In this document: piece after piece, positions 9,246-17,309 of the stretch
Position numbering within the stretch: position 1 is the first letter of the stretch
How the letters are laid out: every line of letters starts with the position of its first letter
Source: Ectopseudomonas chengduensis
GTDB lineage: Bacteria > Pseudomonadota > Gammaproteobacteria > Pseudomonadales > Pseudomonadaceae
Reading direction: 5' to 3'
DNA: 64,000 nt
Assembly: GCF_900102635.1 (NCBI RefSeq)
Contig: NZ_FMZQ01000004.1
Coordinates: 248,001-312,000 of the forward strand
The notes under the pieces: model-generated
Told to the model about the DNA's origin: nothing
Seen by the model: the letters and a program-made list of their open reading frames with translations, nothing else
Database searches by the model: none
Translations under genes and position numbers: made by a program

Positions 9246-10040
9246 TCACTTGTAGCGCGCCGCCGCCTGGCTGTGCGACAGGTTCGGCCCCAGCGCGGCG
9301 CGGGCGGCGACGAAGGCATCCCAGTCGGCTGCATCCGGCAGCGAGGGTATGGTCACCAGTTCGCCCTGATCGAAACCGGCCAGCGCCGCATCGACCATCT
9401 CGCCCACTTCCATGATCATCGACGGCGGCAGCGCCGAGGCGTCGGTGCCGCTGCGCTCCCAGATCTCGGTGCGGGTCACGCCCGGCAGCACCGCCTGCAA
9501 CTGCACGCCCGAACCCCGCAACTCACCGGCCAGGGTCTGGGTCAGGCTCAGCACGTAGGCCTTGGTCGCGCTGTACACGGCGTTGAACATCTCCGGCGCC
9601 AGCGCCACCACCGAGCCGAGGTTGATGATGCCGCCACGCCCCGCCGCAGAGAAATTGGCTGCAGCCGCAGCCGCCAGGTGGGTCAGTGCCACCACGTTGA
9701 GCTGGATCATCGCCTCGGCCTGCTCCAGATCGGCGTCGGCCAGCTTGCCGTTCATCGCCACACCCGCGTTGTTTACCAGCAGGCCGATACCGGCATCCTC
9801 ACGCAGGCGTTGCGCCACCTTGAGGATATCGGCCTTCTGCGTCAGGTCGGCCGGCAGCACCTCGACGGCGACGCCATATTCGCCGCCCAGGCGCTCTGCC
9901 AGGGCCTGCAGGCGCTGGGCATCACGCGCCACCAGCAGGAGGTCGTGACCACGCCGAGCCAGACGCTCGGCGTAGGTGGCGCCGATGCCGGACGAGGCGC
10001 CGGTAATCAGGGCGGTAGCAGGCTTGCTTGCAGTGCTCAT
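9246..10040 (-). CDS. Short-chain dehydrogenase/reductase
   Basis: A 264-residue classical SDR with the dinucleotide-binding TGASSGIG motif at residues 13-20, the structural NNAG motif (LLVNNAGVAMNG), and the catalytic Tyr/Lys pair in YSATKAYVLS with an upstream serine in LGSVVAL. Such enzymes oxidise or reduce small alcohols, ketones or aldehydes with NAD(P)(H). The start MSTASKPATALITG follows a ribosome site (ggagacttcc). Its promoter carries two palindromes related to those of the MFS/thioesterase region. Substrate unknown. Confidence 0.9.
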   Translation of the reverse strand: MSTASKPATALITGASSGIGATYAERLARRGHDLLLVARDAQRLQALAERLGGEYGVAVEVLPADLTQKADILKVAQRLREDAGIGLLVNNAGVAMNGKLADADLEQAEAMIQLNVVALTHLAAAAAANFSAAGRGGIINLGSVVALAPEMFNAVYSATKAYVLSLTQTLAGELRGSGVQLQAVLPGVTRTEIWERSGTDASALPPSMIMEVGEMVDAALAGFDQGELVTIPSLPDAADWDAFVAARAALGPNLSHSQAAARYK

Positions 10041-10082
10041 GGAAGTCTCCGGAATGAGGGATGAAGGTAGGTGAGCGATTTA

Positions 10083-10127
10083 GATTATGACCATAATCCT
10101 AGCCACTTATATGACTACCTTCATATA
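10083..10127. promoter_or_regulatory. Two palindromic operators upstream of the SDR gene
   Basis: GATTATG-AC-CATAATC (10083-10098) has perfect 7-base arms with a 2-base spacer. TATATGA-N6-TCATATA (10108-10127) also has perfect 7-base arms. They lie 43-87 bases upstream of the SDR start, where a repressor would overlap the promoter. Related sequences are at 7899-7940, so the NemR-like protein is the likely binder. Confidence 0.6.
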
Positions 10128-10184
10128 GCTTCGTCAAGCACTTTGCGCAGCGACCGTCTGGCGGGAAAGACTCGTACGGGAGTA

Positions 10185-10218
10185 GCAAAGAAGCCGCGCG
10201 CAGAACTTCTCGCGGCTT
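10185..10218 (-). terminator. Probable intrinsic terminator after the cyanophycinase gene
   Basis: On the minus strand AAGCCGCG (10218-10211) pairs with CGCGGCTT (10198-10191) and is followed by CTTTGC. It lies 41 bases downstream of the cyanophycinase stop. The T-run is short, so strength is uncertain. Confidence 0.55.
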
Positions 10219-10258
10219 GACAGCGGCGCTGCCTGAGCAGGTGCAGGCAGCGCGACTC

Positions 10259-11515
10259 TCAGTTGGGGCGCATATCCACGCGCAGACGCAGATAGGAGGT
10301 CAGGCGCTTGCCGTTGATAAGCCCCTGATAGCCGTGACTGTCAAAGGTGGTGCTCTTGATCAGGTCGACGCGGAAACGCGGATTGCTTTCGTAGGTGCGG
10401 CCCAGGGTGCTGGTGGAGCGGCTGTCGAACAGGTCGGTACTGACCTTGACGAACTCGCGCGGGTTGCGTCGGCCGTTGGCACCACTGTTGTTCGGGCTGC
10501 TGAAGATGTCGCCGGTGGCGGTCATCGCCGAGCTGTAGTACTCGCGCCCACGCAGGCTGGTCTTGCCGCTGGCGATCACGAACTGCTGATTGGCCGGGCG
10601 GTAACGGTCGCCGGCGGTCAGGTAGCTAGCCAGCACGTCGTAGAGGGCATAGCTGCTACCAGTGCCGCGCTGCTTGTTGCGCAGGTCGAAGATGAACACG
10701 CCGTTGCTGCCGAGCACTTCCATCTCCACCTGGCCGAGGCTGGGGTTGTGCTGCACCAGCAGCGCGGTGTCCTCGTCGACGCCGTAGGCGAACGGCACGT
10801 TGGTGTAGTCGGCCAGGCGCACGATGCGCCCCTGACGGCCGCGCTCGCTGAAATGGGTGTCGAGCAGGCCGTGGCTGAAGAAGCCGAAACCGCCCTGCAT
10901 GTCGTAGGACAGGTCATCACCGCCCGAGGTGGTGTAGACGCCGTAGCGCAGAGCGGGATAGCTCTCGCCGCCGGTGATCATCGGTCCGCCGACCATGATC
11001 GCGGTTCCCGCGCTGCTGCCGGCGAGCACGGCGCCGGCATCGTGCCGGGCGCGAATCGCGGCCAGTGCCGGCGTGTCGGCGCGCGTTGCGGTCTGCAGCG
11101 TCTGGGTCAGGCGCGCCTGGTCGCCGCCGCCGAAGAAGAAGCCGGTCATGCCGTTGATCTGCGCGATCACCTGCGGGTTGCTGTTGTTGCCGATGCTGTC
11201 CAGGTCGATGGGAATCCACTGGGCATCCTGGGCGCCGTAGGTCTTCAGCAGCTGCGCGTAGAATTCGCCATTGGACTTGGAGTTGCGCGCGTTGGCCGTG
11301 CCGGCGTCGGGGTCCTGGCTCGGTGGAATCGAGGCGGCGGTGATCACGCCGATGCGCGCCTGACTGCCGCCGGCCAGCTGCACCAGACGTTGGTAGATCA
11401 CCGCGTTGTCGTCCTTGAGCCCGCCGCCCACCAGCAGCAGCGGGCCGGCCGCCAGGGCCGGCAGCGGTAACAGAAGAGCCAGCATGAGGGTGTAACGAAT
11501 AACCGATCCGATCAT
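10259..11515 (-). CDS. cphE: Secreted cyanophycinase (peptidase S51), CphE-like
   Basis: Hydrolyses the polymer cyanophycin (multi-L-arginyl-poly-L-aspartate) to beta-Asp-Arg dipeptides. The 418-residue precursor has a signal peptide (MIGSVIRYTLMLALLLPLPA), so it acts in the periplasm or outside. The S51 features are LLLVGGGLKDDNAVIYQRLV at the mature N terminus, FFFGGGDQARLTQ, and the nucleophile elbow GSSAGTAIMVGGPMI with the catalytic serine. Length and secretion resemble the extracellular CphE described from Pseudomonas anguilliseptica. A second S51 protein is encoded at 14330. The substrate is inferred from the family; a general serine peptidase of the S51 clan is the alternative. Confidence 0.87.
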   Translation of the reverse strand: MIGSVIRYTLMLALLLPLPALAAGPLLLVGGGLKDDNAVIYQRLVQLAGGSQARIGVITAASIPPSQDPDAGTANARNSKSNGEFYAQLLKTYGAQDAQWIPIDLDSIGNNSNPQVIAQINGMTGFFFGGGDQARLTQTLQTATRADTPALAAIRARHDAGAVLAGSSAGTAIMVGGPMITGGESYPALRYGVYTTSGGDDLSYDMQGGFGFFSHGLLDTHFSERGRQGRIVRLADYTNVPFAYGVDEDTALLVQHNPSLGQVEMEVLGSNGVFIFDLRNKQRGTGSSYALYDVLASYLTAGDRYRPANQQFVIASGKTSLRGREYYSSAMTATGDIFSSPNNSGANGRRNPREFVKVSTDLFDSRSTSTLGRTYESNPRFRVDLIKSTTFDSHGYQGLINGKRLTSYLRLRVDMRPN

Positions 11516-11607
11516 TTCGATTTCTCCGCAGGTGCCGCAGGGGCACGGTTGGTGACGCTGGTTGGGGAACGGCGATTGGGAGCCAGAGCGCAGTCGGCGG
11601 GCCGGCC

Positions 11608-12372
11608 TCAGTAAACGGAAAACTGTTTGAAGTAGCGTTTCTCGATGCGCTTGTGGGTGCCGTCGGCAAGGATCGCGGCCAGCGCCCGATCGAGCTGTTG
11701 GCGCAGCTCGTCGTCACCCTTGCGCACGGCGATGCCCTGCCCCTGGCCGAAGAACTGCGGCGCCACCACGGGGCCGCCGACCTGCTCGAAGTCGCGGCCC
11801 AGTTCGGTCAGGAGGAAGCCGAAGTAACCGGAAACGGCGTCGTCGAGCACCAGATCCAGCTCGCCGCCTGCGAGCGCCCGGTAGGCCTGGGCGGCGCTGG
11901 GATAGCGCAGCAGCTGCACATGCTCGGCGAAGCGGGCCTCGAGAAAGCGCTCGTAGGTGGTGCCCTGTTGCACGCCGACGCGCTTGCCGGCGATGCGCCG
12001 CGGGGTGATCAGCATCTGATTGATATGGCCCTTGCGGGCAAAGAAGAAGGCCGGGGTCTGCGCATAGCGAGCGGTGAAGTCCACCCGTTCGGCGCGCGCC
12101 GCGGTGATCGACATGGACGCCAGGATCAGGTCCGCGCGTCCCGCGTCGAGTGCCGGGATCAGGTCATCCCAGGCGAAGCGCTGCAGTTCGCATTCGCGCT
12201 GCATGCGCTGACACAGGGCCCTGGCGATGTCGACGTTGAAGCCGACCAGATTGCCCTGCGCATCGAGTTCTTCGAAAGGCGGGAACTGCCCCTCCATGGC
12301 GACCCGCAACGGTCCTGCCGTGCCCGATTGGGCGAGCAGCACAGCGAACAGACACAACAGCATGCGTAGCAT
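11608..12372 (-). CDS. Periplasmic amino-acid-binding protein (SBP_bac_3)
   Basis: A 254-residue substrate-binding protein with signal peptide MLRMLLCLFAVLLAQSGTA and the family 3 pattern LRVAMEGQFPPFEELDAQGNLVGFNVDIARALC followed by LILASMSITAARAERVDFTARY. This pattern is shared by the His/Lys/Arg/Orn-binding proteins of ABC importers. It has no permease beside it; the importer encoded at 16470-20620 has its own binding protein, so this one may widen the ligand range of that transporter. It lies 92 bases downstream of the region upstream of cphE, on the same strand. Confidence 0.88.
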   Translation of the reverse strand: MLRMLLCLFAVLLAQSGTAGPLRVAMEGQFPPFEELDAQGNLVGFNVDIARALCQRMQRECELQRFAWDDLIPALDAGRADLILASMSITAARAERVDFTARYAQTPAFFFARKGHINQMLITPRRIAGKRVGVQQGTTYERFLEARFAEHVQLLRYPSAAQAYRALAGGELDLVLDDAVSGYFGFLLTELGRDFEQVGGPVVAPQFFGQGQGIAVRKGDDELRQQLDRALAAILADGTHKRIEKRYFKQFSVY

Positions 12373-12526
12373 TTCGACTCCTTGCCCGCGCGGGGCCAGG
12401 GGGTCAGGTCTCCTGGCGGAAAAGCAGGCGCCGCTGGCGACGCCTTAAGGCCAAAGGAGCGTGGGAGCTGACCTTGAAGAAAAAGCTCCGGACGGCCCGT
12501 GATCTGTCGCCGCCCGGAGAATGCCG

Positions 12527-13867
12527 TTACAGGATGCTCAGCGGGTACTCGATGATCAGGCGCACCTCGTCGAGGTCGTCGTCGAATGCCGTGGAGCGGT
12601 GAGTGGCGTGACGCAGACGCAGCGACAGGTCCTTGGCCGCGCCTTCCTGGAACACGTAGCGCGCTTCCAGATCGCGTTCCCAATGCTTCTCGTCGTCACC
12701 GGCCCAGCCGGCGAAGGCGCCATTCGGATCGGCCTTGGTGCCGTCGATGTCGTCGCCCTTGATGTAGCGCGCCATGAAGGTCAGGCCGGGAACGCCGTAG
12801 TGCTTCATGTTCAGGTCGTAGCGGATCTGCACCGAGCGCTCGTTGGGGGCGTTGAAGTCGGAGTACTGCACCGAGTTGGCCAGCCAGATGGAGTCGCCGC
12901 CGATGTAGTCGAAGAACTCGTCGCCACGCACCTTCTGATAGGCCAGGCTGAGCTTGTGCGCGCCGAAGCTGTAGGCGCCCTTGAGCGACCAGGTCAGGGT
13001 GTCCAGCTCGCCGGCACGCGCCTCGCCTTCGTCGCGGGTCTTGTACGCCACCAGGTCGAAGTTCAGCGCCTGGCTATCGGCCAGCGGGATGTTGTAGTTC
13101 AGGTTGGCGAAGTACTGACGCCAGACATCCTTGGCCTCGCTGGCATAGAACATCAGGCTCAGGTCGTCATTGACCGCGTAGCTGAGGCCTGCGAAGTCGA
13201 CGCTGCGCGCCTCCACCTCGGCGTACTCGCTGGTCAGGTCGTCATCGGAGTTGGTGGAGTTGCGGCGATTGATCGAGGTGAAGTGGCCGGCCTCGAAGGA
13301 CAGTGCGTCGAACTCGCTGCTGGAAATCTGGAAGCCGGTCGCGGTCTCCGGCAGCAGGCGCGCATCGCCGGTGGCGAACACCGGTGCGGTCGGGCGCATC
13401 TCGCCGTACTTCAGCTCGGTGGAAGAGGCGCGCAGCTTCACCGCACCACCGATCTGGCCGTAGCTGTCCGGCACCTCGGCATCGGCGGTGCGGTTGTTGC
13501 TGATCGGCAGCAGGCCGTTGCCTACCCGGCCACGGCCGCTATCGAGCTTGACCCCGCCGTAGGCGAAGGCATCGGCGCCGACACCGACGGTCCCCTGGGT
13601 GAACCCCGAGCTGAAGTTCAGCTGCGCACCGTGTGCCCACTCCTCGCGATAGCCGTTGCGTTCGTTGACCGGCTTGGCACGGTTGATGCCCTGGCTGTTG
13701 CTGCCGCCATGACGGTAGTCGCGGTTCATGTAGAAATTGCGGTTGATCAGCTGCAGGCTGCTGTCCTCGATGAAACCCTTGGCTTCCTGCTGCTGACCGG
13801 CGGCGGCAGCCTGCGAGGCCACGGCACCGATGGCCAGGGCGAGACAGCTGAGTTTGAGAATCTTCAT
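12527..13867 (-). CDS. OprD-family outer-membrane porin
   Basis: A 446-residue outer-membrane protein with a signal peptide (MKILKLSCLALAIGAVASQAAAAG) and the OprD-family start KGFIEDSSLQLINRNFYMNRDYR. It has alternating beta-strand character to the end (LIIEYPLSIL) with no membrane helix after the signal. OprD-type channels take up basic amino acids, peptides or aromatic acids. In this locus a role in passing Asp-Arg dipeptide or arginine through the outer membrane is a reasonable inference. The numbered family member cannot be told from sequence alone. Confidence 0.92.
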   Translation of the reverse strand: MKILKLSCLALAIGAVASQAAAAGQQQEAKGFIEDSSLQLINRNFYMNRDYRHGGSNSQGINRAKPVNERNGYREEWAHGAQLNFSSGFTQGTVGVGADAFAYGGVKLDSGRGRVGNGLLPISNNRTADAEVPDSYGQIGGAVKLRASSTELKYGEMRPTAPVFATGDARLLPETATGFQISSSEFDALSFEAGHFTSINRRNSTNSDDDLTSEYAEVEARSVDFAGLSYAVNDDLSLMFYASEAKDVWRQYFANLNYNIPLADSQALNFDLVAYKTRDEGEARAGELDTLTWSLKGAYSFGAHKLSLAYQKVRGDEFFDYIGGDSIWLANSVQYSDFNAPNERSVQIRYDLNMKHYGVPGLTFMARYIKGDDIDGTKADPNGAFAGWAGDDEKHWERDLEARYVFQEGAAKDLSLRLRHATHRSTAFDDDLDEVRLIIEYPLSIL

Positions 13868-13929
13868 GCCTTACTCCGTTGGTTTTATTGGTATGGGGTG
13901 CCCGCAACGCGGGCGGTGTTCGCAGCCGC

Positions 13930-14250
13930 TCAGGTGAACAGCTCGGGAACCAGGTCAGCCGGGCATTCGCCGCGCTCGATCACGGCCTCCAGGCAAAGTG
14001 AGCGCTCTTCCAGCCAGCACACGAAGTAGCCCACGCCCCTGCGCCGCTTCAGGCGAAACGGCCAGCGCCGTTCCTGCAGCTCGCGGCTCAGTTCGAGGCG
14101 GCGCGGCAGGTGCAGCACCGAGAAGAAACCTGCCCGGGTGCGCACCCTTTCGTGCACTCGCACGCTGGAAGAGATGACGGTCTGTGCCATCTGGCTGTCG
14201 TCCTGCAGCAGCTTGTGCAGGGCGAAGACTTCCACTCGGTTCAATTGCAT
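13930..14250 (-). CDS. Unknown 106-residue protein in the cyanophycin locus
   Basis: Starts at an ATG with a ribosome site (ggagaa) seven bases upstream; a GTG six codons earlier was rejected because the Shine-Dalgarno would lie inside the gene. The sequence is basic and Arg-rich in the middle (RRWPFRLKRRRGVGYFVCWLEER) with no signal peptide or membrane segment. I do not recognise a family. It sits between the OprD porin and the SLH-bearing cyanophycinase on the same strand, so it belongs to the same transcription unit or locus. It could be a small DNA- or RNA-binding protein, but nothing proves this. Confidence 0.6.
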   Translation of the reverse strand: MQLNRVEVFALHKLLQDDSQMAQTVISSSVRVHERVRTRAGFFSVLHLPRRLELSRELQERRWPFRLKRRRGVGYFVCWLEERSLCLEAVIERGECPADLVPELFT

Positions 14251-14329
14251 GGCTCGTTTCTCCGGCACAGCCGTGCCCGTCCCGCCTGCGCGGTGCAGGC
14301 GGGCTGGGGGTAGAGGTAGAAAAAAGGCT

Positions 14330-16093
14330 CTAGAGGCCGATGATGCGTGCCAGGGTCTCGGCGACCTCGGCGCGCGCGACCGGCGCAGCAGGCTCGAAGC
14401 GTCCCTGGTTGGCGCTCAGCCAACCTTCGGCCACGGTCTGCGCGGCAGCCTCGGCGTTCGCTACGGCGAGGCCGGCGACGTCCTGCAGCGCCACGGTCTT
14501 GCTCAACGTGGCTCCGCTGAAGCGCTCGACCAGCGTCTTGCAGGCCAGCGCCCAGTCCGCGCGGCTGGCCGGCCGCTCGGCGTCGAAGCGCTCGGCGCCA
14601 TCCATCCAGCCGTTGGAAACCACCACTTCGATGTGCTCGCGTAGAGGATGCTCGGCCGGCACGTCGCTCAGCGTCGGCAGGGCCTTGAGGTTGGGCTCCG
14701 CGGCCAGGGTCATCTGCAGGGCATTGGCCAGCTCGCCGCGGGTTATCGGGCGCTGCGCCTCGAAGGCGCCTTCGGCGTTGAGGGTCATCAGGCCGCGGAA
14801 GGTCACCGCACGAATGGCGTCGCCGCGGCGACCGTTGCCGGCATCACGCGGGGCGCCAGCGGCCGGCTCGCGCAGATCGGCGGTCACCGGGCGGATATCC
14901 AGGCGCACGTCGCTGACGCTGTAGTTGGTCTGCGAATCGTGGAAGCGGCTATGAGCGGCGAAGTCCGTCCGCTTGCTGAATTCGAAGCGATAGCCGTAGT
15001 GGTAACCGTTGGCTGGGTTGTAGCGGGTCATCAGCCCGAGCTGACGGCTCGCCGTATTGTCGGCCAGGCCATAGAGCACCGCTCGGTTGATCGCCGACAC
15101 GGCCGACAGGTCGGTGAGCAGGCGGTTGCCCACCAGGTACTCATTGCCAGGCTCGATCAGCTGCTTGCCGGCGTCCGGCCGGATCTCGCCCGAGGCCAGG
15201 TCGTAGCGATCACCATGACCGAGCATGGCCAGGCGCATGTCGTCGATCCGCGTGCCGTAGAGCCCGAAGCTCTTCTTCGCCGCGGCAGGGTCCATGATGG
15301 TCAGGTAGCCCTCGCCCAGTACCTCCAGCTCACCACTGGGCTTGATCCACATGGCGGTGTTGGTATCCAGACCGAAGCCCTTGCCCGGAGCCGGCTGTTC
15401 CAGCAGGTAGCTGGCCATGCGCGCGGCGCGCCCGCTGCTGGTTTCCTCGATCTTGTCGAAGTGCTGGTCGATCACGCCGGCGGTGAACAGACCTGCGCCC
15501 CTGAGCAGGGCGGTACCGCGCCGGCCCTCGGCCGTGGCCACGCCGAAATCCAGGGTGTCCATGACCACCCCGTAGGCGGTGGGCATGCGCGCACCGAGGA
15601 TGCTGGCCCCGGCGCTGGTACCGGCCACCACGCCGCCCTTATCGTAGATCGCCTGCACGGCCTGCATGGCGAGCGACGGGCTGCCGTCGGCGTTGAACAG
15701 CGCACGGGCGATGCGCGCCTGATCGCCACCAACGAACCAGACCGCACTGGCCTCGCGCAGCGGCGCGACCACGGCAGGGTCGTTCATGGTGTCCTGATAG
15801 TTGTGGCGGTCGATGCCGACGATGCGGATGTGCTCGGCGGGCACGCCCAGGGCTTCGAGCTCGGCCTGGAAGCGCTTGCTGGAGCCCAGGCTGCCGCTGG
15901 CGGTGGGCATGATGGCGATACGCGCCTGCTGGGCACCGCCCGCCAGTTCGATGAGTTTCTCGTAGACCAGGCTGTTGCTGGCTCGCAGCATGCCGCCGAC
16001 CGCCAGGAGGTTGCCATCGGCCATTACCGGATCAGCACTGCCGCAGAGGAGGAGCGCGGCGAGAAGGCCACGAAGATTGCGCTGTTTGTTCAT
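14330..16093 (-). CDS. Secreted cyanophycinase-like protein with C-terminal SLH repeats
   Basis: A 587-residue protein. The chosen start, MNKQRNLRGLLAALLLCGSA, gives a good signal peptide; an upstream in-frame Met would bury it. The first 400 residues are a peptidase S51 domain: LLAVGGMLRASNSLVYEKLI, VWFVGGDQARIARALF and the nucleophile elbow AGTSAGASILG. From about residue 430 come three S-layer-homology repeats, recognised by ITRGELANALQMTL, LSDVPAEHPLREHIEVVVSN...RPASRADWALACKTL and FEPAAPVARAEVAETLARII. SLH domains anchor proteins to cell-envelope polymers. This fusion is unusual for Pseudomonas; the enzyme may be held at the surface while the other cyanophycinase is released. Confidence 0.85.
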   Translation of the reverse strand: MNKQRNLRGLLAALLLCGSADPVMADGNLLAVGGMLRASNSLVYEKLIELAGGAQQARIAIMPTASGSLGSSKRFQAELEALGVPAEHIRIVGIDRHNYQDTMNDPAVVAPLREASAVWFVGGDQARIARALFNADGSPSLAMQAVQAIYDKGGVVAGTSAGASILGARMPTAYGVVMDTLDFGVATAEGRRGTALLRGAGLFTAGVIDQHFDKIEETSSGRAARMASYLLEQPAPGKGFGLDTNTAMWIKPSGELEVLGEGYLTIMDPAAAKKSFGLYGTRIDDMRLAMLGHGDRYDLASGEIRPDAGKQLIEPGNEYLVGNRLLTDLSAVSAINRAVLYGLADNTASRQLGLMTRYNPANGYHYGYRFEFSKRTDFAAHSRFHDSQTNYSVSDVRLDIRPVTADLREPAAGAPRDAGNGRRGDAIRAVTFRGLMTLNAEGAFEAQRPITRGELANALQMTLAAEPNLKALPTLSDVPAEHPLREHIEVVVSNGWMDGAERFDAERPASRADWALACKTLVERFSGATLSKTVALQDVAGLAVANAEAAAQTVAEGWLSANQGRFEPAAPVARAEVAETLARIIGL

Positions 16094-16469
16094 TGTTATT
16101 GCTCTTGTCAGAAGTCGAAAGCGGTATGCCCCCTGCTCGCAGGCCAAATGAAATGGGCTTGGCGACAGGTCGCGGCGATATGAATTATTTTTTTCACAAA
16201 ATTCACACGTGAAAATTTATATACCAGCCATTTTCAAGGCACAAGCACCACACGCCACGTTTGACATAAATATTTCTTAAACGTAGATTCGTGAAAAAAA
16301 ACATGTCAAAGATATTTATGCATCTGCCCGGGCGTCCCACCCGATCGCCCACCGGCCAAGGCTCACGAGGCCCTGCCGGCGCCGCCTGGCAACAGTCGGC
16401 GTAACGTTCAACCCCGCCGCCTGTCGCGACGGACGCTGCCTCCCAACCGCCATCCACTGGAGTAACAAG
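16094..16469. promoter_or_regulatory. AT-rich divergent control region of the cyanophycin locus
   Basis: No gene is seen in these 376 bases. The part 16180-16320 is strongly AT-rich against the GC-rich flanks and full of inverted repeats: TTCAC-AC-GTGAA near 16200-16215; TTTGACAT (16260-16267) facing ATGTCAAA (16303-16310); CATAAATAT (16265-16273) facing ATATTTATG (16312-16320). It lies between the start of the SLH cyanophycinase (minus) and the importer operon (plus), so it should hold both promoters and operators, perhaps for the RpiR regulator at 20690. Confidence 0.55.
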
Positions 16470-17246
16470 ATGAACAAGATCGCTCTATTCGGCGCCCTGG
16501 CGCTCTCCACCTTCGGCACCTTCGCCGTCGCCGCCGAGCCGGCGCTGCGCATCGGCATCGAGGCGGCCTACCCGCCCTTCGCGTTCAAGACCGCCGACGG
16601 CAAGATCGCCGGCTTCGACTACGACATCGGCAACGAGCTGTGCGCGCAGATGCAGGTCAAATGCCAGTGGATCGAGCAGGAGTTCGACGGCCTGATTCCC
16701 TCGCTCAAGGTGCGCAAGGTCGACGCCGTGCTGTCCTCGATGTCGATCACCGAAGACCGTCTGAAGTCGGTGGACTTCTCCAAGAAGTACTACCACACCC
16801 CCGGCAAGCTGGTGATGAAGGAAGGCAGTCAGATCCAGGACCCGAGCGTCGACCTCAAGGGCAAGAAGGTAGCCGTGCAGCGCGCCTCCACCTACGATCG
16901 CTACGCTACTGCCGAACTGACCCCGGCCGGCGTCAACGTGGTGCGCTACGGCTCCAACAACGAAGCCTTCCTCGACCTGCTGGCAGGCCGGGTGGATGCG
17001 GTGCTGGCCGATGTGGTGAACATCGACGAGGGCTTCCTGAAAACCGACGGTGGCAAGGGTTTCGCCCTGGTCGGCCCTGATTTCAACGACCCGCGCTACT
17101 TCGGTCGCGGCGCCGGCATCGCCGTGCGCAAGGGCGACGCAGCCACCGCCGAGAAGCTCAACACCGCCATCGACGCCATTCGCAGCAACGGCAAGTACGC
17201 CGAGGTACAGGCCAAGTACTTCGACTACGACATCTACGGCCAGTAA
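16470..17246 (+). CDS. Amino-acid ABC importer, periplasmic binding protein
   Basis: A 258-residue family-3 binding protein of the lysine/arginine/ornithine/histidine type: signal peptide MNKIALFGALALSTFGTFAVAA, then LRIGIEAAYPPFAFKTADGKIAGFDYDIGNELC, VDAVLSSMSITEDRLKSVDF and VAVQRASTYDRY. The aromatic and acidic positions of the arginine site family (YPPF, FDYDIG) are present. First gene of a five-gene operon with two permeases, a hydrolase and the ATPase. A hairpin just after the stop probably lets this gene be made in excess over the membrane parts. Confidence 0.93.
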   Translation: MNKIALFGALALSTFGTFAVAAEPALRIGIEAAYPPFAFKTADGKIAGFDYDIGNELCAQMQVKCQWIEQEFDGLIPSLKVRKVDAVLSSMSITEDRLKSVDFSKKYYHTPGKLVMKEGSQIQDPSVDLKGKKVAVQRASTYDRYATAELTPAGVNVVRYGSNNEAFLDLLAGRVDAVLADVVNIDEGFLKTDGGKGFALVGPDFNDPRYFGRGAGIAVRKGDAATAEKLNTAIDAIRSNGKYAEVQAKYFDYDIYGQ

Positions 17247-17256
17247 GCCGCCCACC

Positions 17257-17279
17257 CCGGCGCCTGCAACAGGCGCCGG
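17257..17279 (+). terminator. Hairpin after the binding-protein gene (attenuator)
   Basis: CCGGCGCCTG pairs perfectly with CAGGCGCCGG around a CAA loop and is followed by TTTCTC. It lies 11 bases after the binding-protein stop and 31 before the first permease gene, the usual place for a partial terminator or mRNA-stabilising stem that favours the binding protein. Confidence 0.65.
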
Positions 17280-17309
17280 TTTCTCTGCGCTGCAACGAGG
17301 TTTCCCACC

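Noticed and set aside
16203..16457. An 84-codon minus-strand frame in the AT-rich control region
   Set aside because: No ribosome site and no recognisable sequence; the region is better explained as promoters and operators.
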